In this document: in pieces, positions 1 through 7,128 of the stretch
How positions within the stretch are numbered: position 1 is the stretch's first letter
Layout of the letters: the number at the start of each line of letters is the position of its first letter
Source of the DNA: Clostridiales bacterium SIT11
GTDB taxonomy: Bacteria; Bacillota; Clostridia; Tissierellales; Peptoniphilaceae
Assembly: GCA_001299455.1 (NCBI GenBank)
Contig: CYUK01000003.1
Location: 186,001-250,000, forward strand
Length of the DNA: 64,000 bases
Direction of reading: 5' to 3'
Program-made: the position numbers and the translations under genes
The notes under the pieces: model-generated
Told to the model about the DNA's origin: nothing
Database searches by the model: none
What the model saw: the letters and a program-made list of their open reading frames with translations, nothing else

Positions 1-524
1 AAGGCATCTAGGACCTTTTCCATGTGGCCAACACTTAAAAAGAGGGCCATAGAGGCTCCGTGACTGGCCAGAGATTCCAAGTTTTCTGTTTCCGGCACAT
101 CAGTCCGCCCCTTAATCCTAGTTAAAATCACTGTTTGAGATACTCCAGGCAGGGTGAATTCCTTTTTAATACTGGCTGCTGCTGCCACAAAGGAGGACAC
201 ACCAGGAATGACTTCAAAGTCTATCCCTAAGGCTTCTAGGGGATCCATTTGTTCCTTAATGGCTCCATAAATAGAGGGGTCTCCTGTATGAAGGCGGACA
301 ATATTTAAGCCCTTTCGGTCTCCTTCAATCATTAAATCCAAGACTTCTTCCAGGTGCATTTTTGCTGAGTTATAGCAAACACAAGAATCCTTCTTGTAGT
401 TTAAATGGTCTTCACTAACTAGAGAGCCGGCATAAATAATCATATCCGCCTCTTCAATGGCCTTTCTGCCCTTTATGGTAATTAAATCAGGGTCTCCTGG
501 CCCTGCTCCAACAAAATAAATCAA
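1..524 (-). CDS. cobM: Cobalt-precorrin-4 C11-methyltransferase (partial, C-terminus outside window)
   Basis: SAM-dependent methyltransferase of corrin ring synthesis that methylates C-11 of (cobalt-)precorrin-4 in the cytoplasm. The frame opens with the tetrapyrrole methylase signature FVGAGPGDPDLITIKGRKAI, then YAGSLVS, RLHTGDPSIYGA and IPGVSSFVAAAAS, all typical of CobM/CbiF. About 174 residues are visible; the C-terminal third runs off the left edge. The best start is TTG at 522-524, which overlaps the cbiT stop and has a GGGAG ribosome-binding site about 9 nt upstream, so it is translationally coupled to cbiT. No ATG lies near the conserved N-terminus. It is the last visible gene of the cobalamin operon. 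The identification is firm; the naming choice cobM or cbiF is a convention, and the cobalt-early genes nearby favour the anaerobic (CbiF) role. Confidence 0.9.
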   Translation of the reverse strand, partial: MIYFVGAGPGDPDLITIKGRKAIEEADMIIYAGSLVSEDHLNYKKDSCVCYNSAKMHLEEVLDLMIEGDRKGLNIVRLHTGDPSIYGAIKEQMDPLEALGIDFEVIPGVSSFVAAAASIKKEFTLPGVSQTVILTRIKGRTDVPETENLESLASHGASMALFLSVGHMEKVLDA

Positions 525-1069
525 GCTTTAACTCCCTTCATAATATATATGGGATTTTCTCCCCGCATTAAACCCAGACGGTCCATCTTGGCCGTTTGGA
601 TTAATTCCACATCCAAGTCTTCATAGCCCTTTTCCTTAAATAGTTCCAACATTTCATAGGCATTTTTTAGGGTGATGAAGTTGGCGACTAAAATTCCCTT
701 GGTCTTCAAGTGGTCTTCTAAATAGACAAAAATTGCCTTTAAATTTCCTGCACTTCCCCCAATAAAGACCCGGTCGAAAACTTGGTCCGGCAAATCTTGA
801 GGGGCAAGACCATGAATAGCCCTTAAGTCTAGGCCATGAGCCTTGGCATTTTCCTTTAAGAGGTTAACACCTTCTTCCTTCCTCTCAATGGCCGTCACTC
901 GGGCTCCACAAAGGCCTGCTTGGACAGAAATACTTCCTGTCCCAGACCCAATGTCTAAAAATTCTTGACCTTCTTTTAAGTCCAGGGCCAAAATCGATAA
1001 AAAGCGAATGTTCTTTTTTGTCATGGGCACCTTGGCCCGGACAAAATCTTCATCATTTAACCAAATCAT
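521..1069 (-). CDS. cbiT: Cobalt-precorrin-6B C15-methyltransferase (decarboxylating), CbiT
   Basis: Class I SAM methyltransferase that methylates C-15 and decarboxylates the acetate side chain at C-12 of cobalt-precorrin-6B/7. About 182 residues, normal for a stand-alone CbiT. The N-terminus LNDEDFVRAKVPMTKKNIR is the CbiT family start, followed by the SAM-binding loop DIGSGTGSISVQAG and the acidic strand AIERKEEG. An in-frame ATG exists 15 nt further upstream (WWW tract), but ATG at 1067-1069 fits the family start better. It overlaps the 3' end of cbiE by 17 nt; in many bacteria the two are fused as CobL, so adjacency supports both calls. No obvious separate promoter. Confidence 0.93.
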   Translation of the reverse strand: MIWLNDEDFVRAKVPMTKKNIRFLSILALDLKEGQEFLDIGSGTGSISVQAGLCGARVTAIERKEEGVNLLKENAKAHGLDLRAIHGLAPQDLPDQVFDRVFIGGSAGNLKAIFVYLEDHLKTKGILVANFITLKNAYEMLELFKEKGYEDLDVELIQTAKMDRLGLMRGENPIYIMKGVKA

Positions 1070-1652
1070 GTTCCACCACCACAACTGCCAGGGGGTCCAA
1101 ATCTAGGGCCTGGTCCCCAATTTCAATTTCTTCTATTTTTTCATCAGGATAACTTAAGCGGTAACCAATAATAAGCCTTCCCTTAAGTCCCAACCGGGCC
1201 AATTCTTTGGACAGCCAGCTAGGGCTATGGTCCTTATCCATTAAGGAAAGAACCTTGGGATGGTTTTTGATTTCCTCCAAGGGATAGTCCCGGCCATGGA
1301 GGGAAATTAAATGGTAGTCTTGCCAGGGCTTTTTTAACCTGGACATGAAAAACTGAAAGCTGGATATCCCTGGATAGACGTCATCTACAGGAATCCCCTG
1401 ACTCATAAGGTATTTCGTCACCCCATAGAATAAGGGGTCCCCACTGGCCAGGATTAAGACTTCTTCCTTTCCTTCCATGGCTTCCTTTAACTGGGCCACT
1501 CGATGAACTTCAACAATGTCCTTTCGAAGGCCTTCCAGACTTTGACTCACCCGGCCAAAGGCAACCACTGTTTCAAAGTCTTCAATGGCTTTTTCCACTT
1601 GACTTGTTAAATACTTGGGATTTCCCGGCCCCACACCAGCAACAACAATCAT
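1053..1652 (-). CDS. cbiE: Cobalt-precorrin-7 C5-methyltransferase, CbiE
   Basis: Methylates C-5 of the corrin macrocycle, working with CbiT. The protein begins with VVAGVGPGNPKYLT, the SAM/tetrapyrrole methylase loop, and contains ILASGDPLFYGV and YPGISSFQFF, matching CbiE. At 199 residues it has the usual length. ATG at 1650-1652 has GGAG 7 nt upstream and overlaps the cbiD stop as ATGA. Part of the cbi operon, between cbiD and cbiT. Confidence 0.93.
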   Translation of the reverse strand: MIVVAGVGPGNPKYLTSQVEKAIEDFETVVAFGRVSQSLEGLRKDIVEVHRVAQLKEAMEGKEEVLILASGDPLFYGVTKYLMSQGIPVDDVYPGISSFQFFMSRLKKPWQDYHLISLHGRDYPLEEIKNHPKVLSLMDKDHSPSWLSKELARLGLKGRLIIGYRLSYPDEKIEEIEIGDQALDLDPLAVVVVEHDLVK

Positions 1653-2722
1653 AAGCTCACTCCATGATTCATAGAATAAATATAGGTTGAAATATCTAAA
1701 TCCTCATCTCGTAAATATTTTTTAATCCTTTGCGAACATCCTTCTTCCATTCTAGGGATAATCTCTCCATAGCCTTCCTTTAAACAAAGGTCCAGGGCTT
1801 GCTCCCCACTAATGGTTTGGTCAATCTTTTCAAGAAAGTCCCTAGGCGCTCCCATGAGGGCTAGATAGTAAATAAAAGACTCCATCCGGGTATCTGCCGT
1901 AGAGGAATGGGTTTGAAAAATCCCAATGGCCAGCTTGGAAAATTTTCCAATATGGCCAATAAGGGTAATTTTTCGAAAACCCAAGCTATAGGCATATTTT
2001 AGGGCATCTCCAATATAATTGGACACTTCAACTACGGGAATTTTTAAATTGGATTTTTTTACTACTTCTTTCCCATAATTTCCCGGTGTTAAGAGGAGGT
2101 CTCCCAGGCCATTTTCCTCCTTAATCATGTCCATTTCCATATAAATAGACTTTAAGAGGGCATCGGCACTCATGGGATAAACAAGTCCCTTGGTCCCTAA
2201 AATGGATAGGCCTCCTTCAATGCCAATATAGCGATTAAAGGTTCTCTTGGCCACTTCCTCTCCCCCTGGAATGGAAAGAAGGCAGGTTAAGCCGGTTTTG
2301 GAATATTTTTCCAGGGCTTCCAGGAGGTTTTTCTTGGGAACAGGATTAATGGCAGGGTCGCCAATTTCTCCGAAAAGTCCCTTCCTCTGGATTCGGCCAA
2401 TGCCTTCGCCAGCGTCTAGGATGATTTTTCCATCTTCCCTCCTGCTTACCTTGGAATAAATGTAGAGACCGTCGGTGGCATCAGGGTCATCTCCTGCATC
2501 CTTTTGAACGCAGCAAGAAACCCAGCCATCTCCCCTTTGAATGTCTTCTACATCAAGGGTTAAGGGGATGCCAGCCGGCGTATCAATTTTTACCTGACTT
2601 AGGTCTTCTCCTTTTTCCAACATAAGACAAGCAGCTGTTGTAGCTCCCAGTGCACAGCTGCCTGTTGTATACCCAAGACGGAGTTTTTTTCCGTCCTGGA
2701 TAATATATTCATTTAATTTCAT
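1649..2722 (-). CDS. cbiD: Cobalt-precorrin-5B C1-methyltransferase, CbiD
   Basis: CbiD methylates C-1 of cobalt-precorrin-5B and marks the anaerobic pathway, because the aerobic route uses an unrelated enzyme. The 357-residue protein has the family N-terminus LRLGYTTGSCALGATTAA, then VSCCVQKDAGDDPDAT, INPVPKKN, LTPGNYGKE and LIGHIGKFSKLAIGIFQTHS, all in CbiD order. Length is normal. The start ATG overlaps the cbiC stop (ATGA); there is no strong Shine-Dalgarno, so coupled translation is likely. Confidence 0.96.
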   Translation of the reverse strand: MKLNEYIIQDGKKLRLGYTTGSCALGATTAACLMLEKGEDLSQVKIDTPAGIPLTLDVEDIQRGDGWVSCCVQKDAGDDPDATDGLYIYSKVSRREDGKIILDAGEGIGRIQRKGLFGEIGDPAINPVPKKNLLEALEKYSKTGLTCLLSIPGGEEVAKRTFNRYIGIEGGLSILGTKGLVYPMSADALLKSIYMEMDMIKEENGLGDLLLTPGNYGKEVVKKSNLKIPVVEVSNYIGDALKYAYSLGFRKITLIGHIGKFSKLAIGIFQTHSSTADTRMESFIYYLALMGAPRDFLEKIDQTISGEQALDLCLKEGYGEIIPRMEEGCSQRIKKYLRDEDLDISTYIYSMNHGVSL

Positions 2723-3339
2723 CTTGGGTAAACCATATAGAGAAGGGCGTTAATGACAGAAGCTGCCACATTGGACCCTCCCTTGGTGCCTTCTGTAGAT
2801 ACAGAGGGAACATCCACCTGTCTTAAGGCTTCTTTGGATTCAGCTGCTCCTACAAATCCTACAGGAACACCTACAATAAAGGCTGGATCTACCTTGCCTT
2901 CTTTCACAAGCTCCAGTAACCGGAAAAGTGCCGTAGGGGCATTGCCAATGACAAAAATCTTGGTTCCTTCTTCTACAGCTTTTTCCAAGGCACAGGCTGA
3001 CCGGGTTGTTCCCTTTTCCTTGGCTTTTTGGGCCACATCTGGGTCATCAATATAATAGTTTAGGGCACAGCCACTTTTTTCCAGGGCCTTTTTATTGATG
3101 CCTTGGTAGGCCATTTTTGTATCGGTATAAATTGGAAGACCGGCTTGAATGGCAGCCTTGGCCTTTTCAATAAAATCTCCTTGGAAGCGGATAATCTTCC
3201 GGTAGTCAAAGTCACCGGTGGTGTGGATCATCCGTTTTGCTACAGCCAGTTCTTCTTCTGAAAAATCTACATCCCCCATGACTTCATCAATGATGTCCAT
3301 ACTTTTATTTTCAATCTTCATTGGTTCCTTGATATACAT
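2719..3339 (-). CDS. cbiC: Cobalt-precorrin-8 methylmutase, CbiC
   Basis: Moves the C-11 methyl group to C-12, giving cobyrinate. The 206-residue protein carries the catalytic-histidine motif AKRMIHTTGDFDY near residue 35-47, the conserved IYTDTKMAYQGI, TRSACALE, IGNAPTALF and VGVPVGFVGAAESKE blocks of precorrin-8X methylmutases. ATG at 3337-3339 has AAGGAGG about 6 nt upstream. Its start lies 29 nt inside the end of the upstream aminotransferase gene. Confidence 0.96.
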   Translation of the reverse strand: MYIKEPMKIENKSMDIIDEVMGDVDFSEEELAVAKRMIHTTGDFDYRKIIRFQGDFIEKAKAAIQAGLPIYTDTKMAYQGINKKALEKSGCALNYYIDDPDVAQKAKEKGTTRSACALEKAVEEGTKIFVIGNAPTALFRLLELVKEGKVDPAFIVGVPVGFVGAAESKEALRQVDVPSVSTEGTKGGSNVAASVINALLYMVYPR

Positions 3340-4399
3340 CTACATCCTCCTTAAACAGTTCTTTAAAGACTTCAATTAACTTTTCATTGTCTTCATGGCT
3401 CCGAACAGCAACCCGAATGTGCTGGTCTTCAAGGCCTGCAAAACTTTGGCAGGTCCGAATGAGGAGCCCTCTTTCCAAAAAGAATTGAAGGACTTGGGTT
3501 TCCTTATGTTTTAACAATTTAATTAAAATAAAATTTGCCTTGCTTTCATAAACTTCTAAATCTTCAAATTGCCTTAGCTCTCTTAGGAGATAGTCTCTTT
3601 CTTCTTTTATATAGGCCTTGGATTGGTCAATAAAGTCCTGGCACTTAAAAATATAGCGTCCGGCAATTTCTGCAAAAGCATTGACACTCCAGGGATTTAA
3701 GTCTTCCCGGATTTCCTTAGCCAGGCCTAGGCTGGTACAGCCATAGCCTAGGCGAACACCAGGCAGGCCAAAAAACTTAGTCGCCGCCCGGACCACCAGG
3801 ACATTTTCAAATCCATAGGGAGAAAATAAGTCAATAGAATCATAGTCCGGTTCACAAAATTCAAAAAAAGCTTCGTCTAAAACCAAGACAGCATTCTTTT
3901 CTCGAATCATTTGGTAAAACTTTAAAAGATTTTCCTTGGACATCCGATAACCCGTTGGGTTGTTGGGATTGCCCAAGATAAAAAGACTTTCTTCCCGTAT
4001 ATTTTCTCCTAAAACATCAAAATCTACTTCATTTGCATCTTCCATGGCGATGGATACAATACTCTTATTTCGAATTTTTGCCCGGGCTTCATATTCTCCA
4101 AAGGACGGTTGAAAAAATTGGACAACAGAGTAACGAGCAATCATTGCATCAATTAACTCCATAGAACCATTGCCCACAACAATTTGTTCTGGGTCTGCTC
4201 CAAGGTAGTCTCCAACAGACTTTCGAAGTGCTCTATATTTTATATCTGGATAGGCCCTTAAGTCTTCAAATCCCTTCATCCATTCAAATTCTAATCCCTT
4301 GGGATAGCCTAGGGGATTGACATTACTGGAAAAATCAATGATTGGGCCGGCATAGATATCGCCATATGTTAAAGTATCTCCACCATGCTTCATGCTCAT
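3311..4399 (-). CDS. cobD: CobD-like PLP-dependent threonine-phosphate decarboxylase / histidinol-phosphate aminotransferase family
   Basis: Fold-type I PLP enzyme of 362 residues. In cobalamin operons this family makes (R)-1-aminopropan-2-yl phosphate, the linker between corrin ring and nucleotide loop, from L-threonine phosphate. Visible motifs are the N-terminal HGGDTLTYG and DFSSNVNPLGYP, GNGSMELID (phosphate cup), LGNPNNPTGY, LVLDEAFFEF (Asp binding the pyridine nitrogen), ATKFFGLPGVRLGY (the PLP lysine) and the terminal IRTCQSF/IRVAVR. The family also includes HisC, so function rests on its position between cbiL and cbiC. The start overlaps the cbiL stop (ATGA); a second ATG two codons downstream is also possible. 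Confidence 0.85.
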   Translation of the reverse strand: MSMKHGGDTLTYGDIYAGPIIDFSSNVNPLGYPKGLEFEWMKGFEDLRAYPDIKYRALRKSVGDYLGADPEQIVVGNGSMELIDAMIARYSVVQFFQPSFGEYEARAKIRNKSIVSIAMEDANEVDFDVLGENIREESLFILGNPNNPTGYRMSKENLLKFYQMIREKNAVLVLDEAFFEFCEPDYDSIDLFSPYGFENVLVVRAATKFFGLPGVRLGYGCTSLGLAKEIREDLNPWSVNAFAEIAGRYIFKCQDFIDQSKAYIKEERDYLLRELRQFEDLEVYESKANFILIKLLKHKETQVLQFFLERGLLIRTCQSFAGLEDQHIRVAVRSHEDNEKLIEVFKELFKEDVDVYQGTNED

Positions 4400-5055
4400 A
4401 AGCTCTTTTTCCTCGCTAATAATAAACTCATATAATTTTTTTCTTCAAGAATTTCTTCTTTATCAACTAAAATCAGCTGGTCTGGGAAACTGACCCTTGC
4501 CACATAGTAGTAGGCAAAATCTGCTTCTTCCAATTTTTCTAAAAGCCCCTTTAAATTTTTTGAGGTCTTTAAAATGGCTACAGAATCTACTCCATCTAGG
4601 ACTAACCGGTCCGGGTCATCTGCTAGAAGGAAGTTTTCTCCCTTGGCCACTAAGTTTTTTTGAATGCTATTGGCTGCCGCTACAAAAGACGGAATGCCTG
4701 GCACACATTCAAAGACAAAGTGATCTTTTTCATTGGCCTGGACTAGGTTCATAAAGGTGGAGTAAATCATAGAGTCACCTATATTTAAAAATACCCCATT
4801 TTGTCCATCTTCTAACAGGTCATTAATCTTTTCCATGGCCTCTTTATAGGTCTTTTTTGTTGTTTGTCCCATGGGAAAATCCAAGAGAACTAACTTTTCT
4901 TCATTTATATATTCCTGGGCCGTTGTCAAGGCCATATTCTTCCCCCGGTTATTGGGAGCAAAAATTTTATCGGCAGACTTAATAAGCTTCACTGCCTTAA
5001 GAGTTAACAGGTCCGGATCTCCAGGGCCTGTTCCGATTCCATATAATTTCTTCAT
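4396..5055 (-). CDS. cbiL: Cobalt-precorrin-2 C20-methyltransferase, CbiL
   Basis: First methylation after cobalt insertion: SAM-dependent methylation of C-20 of cobalt-precorrin-2. It has 219 residues with LYGIGTGPGDPDLLTLKAVK at the N-terminus, FLNIGDSMIYSTF and CVPGIPSFVAAANS, all diagnostic of CbiL/CobI. ATG at 5053-5055 follows the cbiK stop directly, with AGGAG 5 nt upstream. Its neighbours CbiK and CbiC are adjacent steps of the same pathway. Confidence 0.94.
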   Translation of the reverse strand: MKKLYGIGTGPGDPDLLTLKAVKLIKSADKIFAPNNRGKNMALTTAQEYINEEKLVLLDFPMGQTTKKTYKEAMEKINDLLEDGQNGVFLNIGDSMIYSTFMNLVQANEKDHFVFECVPGIPSFVAAANSIQKNLVAKGENFLLADDPDRLVLDGVDSVAILKTSKNLKGLLEKLEEADFAYYYVARVSFPDQLILVDKEEILEEKNYMSLLLARKKSL

Positions 5056-5802
5056 CTATTCTCCTAACAAGTCCTTCCCTCTTAAAATAAATTCTTCCAC
5101 AATCTTTGGATCTTCTCCTAGACCTTCCATTAAAACTTCTGTTTCCAATCCATGGCTTTCAATAATAGACCGGACAGAACTTTCATCATCTGAAGCCATA
5201 TCCATCCGGGCATGGACTCCTGCAACAATCATAAAGGGTTTTAAAATCACCTTTTTCTTAGATGCAATTAATTTCTCTAGGATGTCTTCAATGGTCCTTT
5301 GTCCTTCCACAGTAATCATGTAGACATTTTTCTTTCCTGCACGATCCAGGGCTTCTTGCACACCTTGGTAGTACCAGTCACTTTCATGGTAGGTCCCATG
5401 GCCGAATAATACAAGATTTCCTTCCTCTGGATCTGGATAGTCTAAGAGGGAAACTACTTTTTCAATACTTTCTTTATCATAAAGAAGGGGCTGGCCCACC
5501 TTGACGCCTAATTTTAAGAGCTTTTCATACTCCACTCCGGGAATCATATGAAGGGGTTGGATAAAAATATCCTCTTCTGCAATCCCCTTTTCTTTTAAGG
5601 CGTCTAAGGCTTCTATCTCATTGCAGATGACCTTGCCTTCTCTAAGTTCTATTTTTCTTTTCACCTGTCTGGATGTGAAACAACGTACTGTTTCATAGGA
5701 CGGGAAAGCTTCCTTTAACCCATTTTCTATGTTTTCAATGGACTTTTTTCTTGTTTCGATGTCCGTTGTTCCAAAACTTGCAATGATTAAACCTTTTTTC
5801 AC
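5056..5802 (-). CDS. cbiK: Sirohydrochlorin cobaltochelatase, CbiK
   Basis: Inserts Co(II) into sirohydrochlorin, committing it to the anaerobic cobalamin pathway. It is a 248-residue CbiK-type chelatase (two chelatase halves in one chain, unlike the short CbiX). N-terminal IIASFGTTDIETRKKSI, central VLFGHGTYHESDWYYQ and C-terminal IVAGVHARMDMASDD carry the histidines expected to bind metal. No signal peptide, so cytoplasmic. The start is GTG at 5800-5802 with AGAGGAGG 6-7 nt upstream. It is the first gene after the cobalamin riboswitch, so it and all genes downstream should be B12-repressed. Confidence 0.94.
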   Translation of the reverse strand: MKKGLIIASFGTTDIETRKKSIENIENGLKEAFPSYETVRCFTSRQVKRKIELREGKVICNEIEALDALKEKGIAEEDIFIQPLHMIPGVEYEKLLKLGVKVGQPLLYDKESIEKVVSLLDYPDPEEGNLVLFGHGTYHESDWYYQGVQEALDRAGKKNVYMITVEGQRTIEDILEKLIASKKKVILKPFMIVAGVHARMDMASDDESSVRSIIESHGLETEVLMEGLGEDPKIVEEFILRGKDLLGE

Positions 5803-5856
5803 AAAAAACCTCCTCTGCTTACCTAAATACTTAGGTCGCTTCCCTCCGAAGTTAAC

Positions 5857-5985
5857 TCAAGATAGGTCTCCTGACTCACACCTTTAAGGTCAAAACCTTC
5901 CCAATTTCTTAGTGGTTTCCTTTGACCGACATGCTTACAGTAGCGGGGGCTGTACCGGACTTTAACCGGTTTCCCTGAATCTTGA
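5857..5985 (-). promoter_or_regulatory. Cobalamin (adenosylcobalamin) riboswitch
   Basis: Read on the minus strand, the segment contains the cobalamin-riboswitch core GGGAAACCGG...TCCGGTAC...GCCCCCGCTACTGTAAGC and ends with the B12-box-like AGTCAGGAGACCT. A perfect 7-bp P1 stem closes it: TCAAGAT (5979-5985) with ATCTTGA (5857-5863). It lies 55-60 nt upstream of the cbiK start. A 6-bp hairpin (5821-5836) sits just before the cbiK ribosome-binding site, and no T-run follows it, so translational control is the likelier mode (inference). The aptamer starts right after the cbiB stop codon. Confidence 0.95.
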
Positions 5986-6915
5986 CTAAAATAGAGATAT
6001 AAGCAAAATAAAGGCCACCATGGCAATTTCTGTGCCATAGAGGACATAAATTGTTTTACTTATATCTTCAGGAGAGATTTCTTTCCTTCCTTCACCTATG
6101 GTCGGCTTTTCAATAAATTTTCCAAAATACCAATGCCCTCCCCCTAGGCGGATATCCAAGATTCCAGCAATGGCTGCTTCAGGATAGCCTGCATTAGGAC
6201 TTAAATGGGCATGCTTGTATTTCTGAATGGTCTTTATTGTCTCTTTAAAACGACCAAAAAAAATAGAAACTAAGGCCATGAAGCCTGCTGTAATTCGTGC
6301 AGGAATATAATTTAAAACATCGTCCACTTCTGCTGCCACCTTGCCTAGGTATTCATACCGGTCTGTATGATAGCCAATCATGGAGTCCATGGTGTTGACC
6401 ATCTTATACAGGTAGCCTCCTATAGGACCTAAAAGGCAGATGAAAAAAAGAGGGGCAATGACCCCGTCAGAGGTGTTTTCAGCCACAGTTTCAATGGTGG
6501 CTTGGTAAATTTCCTTGAGGCTTAATTTCCGGGTATCCCGGCCTACAATATAAGACAACCTCTTCCGACCCTGGTCCAGACTTCTGGCACAGGCCTCTTT
6601 CACCTTCATGGCTTCATAGTGGAGCATTCGGGCAGATATGGCCTGGTAAATGCTATAGACTAGAAACACCTTGTAGACGAGGCCACTTGTTCGGGATAAA
6701 ATCAACCAAGGAATGGCCACAGCTAGGAAAATATTTATAAAAACCAAGATTCCTCCATATATATAGAGGTCTCTGGAATTTTTCCCATACTTAAAGGCTA
6801 CTTTTTCCTCAAAGCTAATGACTTTCCCCATGAGAATTACAGGATGAGGCATAAAATAAGGATCTCCAAAAATCCAATCCAATAGTATTCCCAGTAAAAG
6901 ATCATTGATTGCCAC
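5986..6915 (-). CDS. cbiB: Adenosylcobinamide-phosphate synthase, CbiB
   Basis: Integral membrane enzyme that attaches aminopropanol phosphate to adenosylcobyrate, giving adenosylcobinamide phosphate. It has 309 residues. The N-terminus LLLGILLDWIFGDPYFMPHP is the family signature, followed by VAENTSDGVIAPLF, YKMVNTMDSMIGY and the C-terminal GGGHWYFGKF region. Several hydrophobic helices are visible (about residues 55-75, 80-95, 155-175, 205-220, 290-308). The GTG at 6913-6915 has GGAGG 9 nt upstream. It uses the product of the CobD-like enzyme encoded downstream. It lies upstream of the riboswitch, so B12 would regulate the later genes rather than cbiB directly unless repression acts on the whole transcript. 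Confidence 0.95.
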   Translation of the reverse strand: MAINDLLLGILLDWIFGDPYFMPHPVILMGKVISFEEKVAFKYGKNSRDLYIYGGILVFINIFLAVAIPWLILSRTSGLVYKVFLVYSIYQAISARMLHYEAMKVKEACARSLDQGRKRLSYIVGRDTRKLSLKEIYQATIETVAENTSDGVIAPLFFICLLGPIGGYLYKMVNTMDSMIGYHTDRYEYLGKVAAEVDDVLNYIPARITAGFMALVSIFFGRFKETIKTIQKYKHAHLSPNAGYPEAAIAGILDIRLGGGHWYFGKFIEKPTIGEGRKEISPEDISKTIYVLYGTEIAMVAFILLISLF

Positions 6916-6944
6916 CTTATCTTGCCTCCATTTCTATGCTATTA

Positions 6945-6973
6945 AGTGTACCAAAATATGACCTATATTTCAA
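6945..6973 (-). promoter_or_regulatory. Candidate promoter for cbiB
   Basis: Minus-strand TTGAAA, a 17-nt spacer, then TACACT (4/6 match to the -10 consensus), ending about 30 nt upstream of the cbiB GTG. No riboswitch is visible in this divergent intergenic region. Pattern match only. Confidence 0.4.
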
Positions 6974-7011
6974 TCTTCGGCCAGGAATTCCCAAAGAAGG
7001 CCCTAAGCAAG

Positions 7012-7040
7012 TATACAAAAGTTGAGAATTGAGGTATAAT
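7012..7040 (+). promoter_or_regulatory. Candidate promoter for pyruvate carboxylase
   Basis: TATACA (7012-7017), a 17-nt spacer, then a consensus TATAAT (7035-7040), about 90 nt upstream of the pyc start. The leader that follows can fold into a loose stem (ATAGCA pairing with TGCTAT at about 7039-7068). Role of the stem unknown. Confidence 0.5.
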
Positions 7041-7128
7041 AGCAAAAAGGTTTATGAATATTTGCTATTTTACTTTCTATTATTGAGAAAATAAGCCTTT
7101 GGAATGTATGCTTTTATGGAGGTGCCTT

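Noticed and set aside
5823-6047. Open frame over the cobalamin riboswitch
   Set aside because: It covers the aptamer core and part of cbiB in another frame. Riboswitch structure explains the sequence; no ribosome-binding site or family match.
6916-7098. Second cobalamin riboswitch upstream of cbiB
   Set aside because: No B12 box or GCCCCCGCTACTGTAAGC-like core was found in this divergent region.
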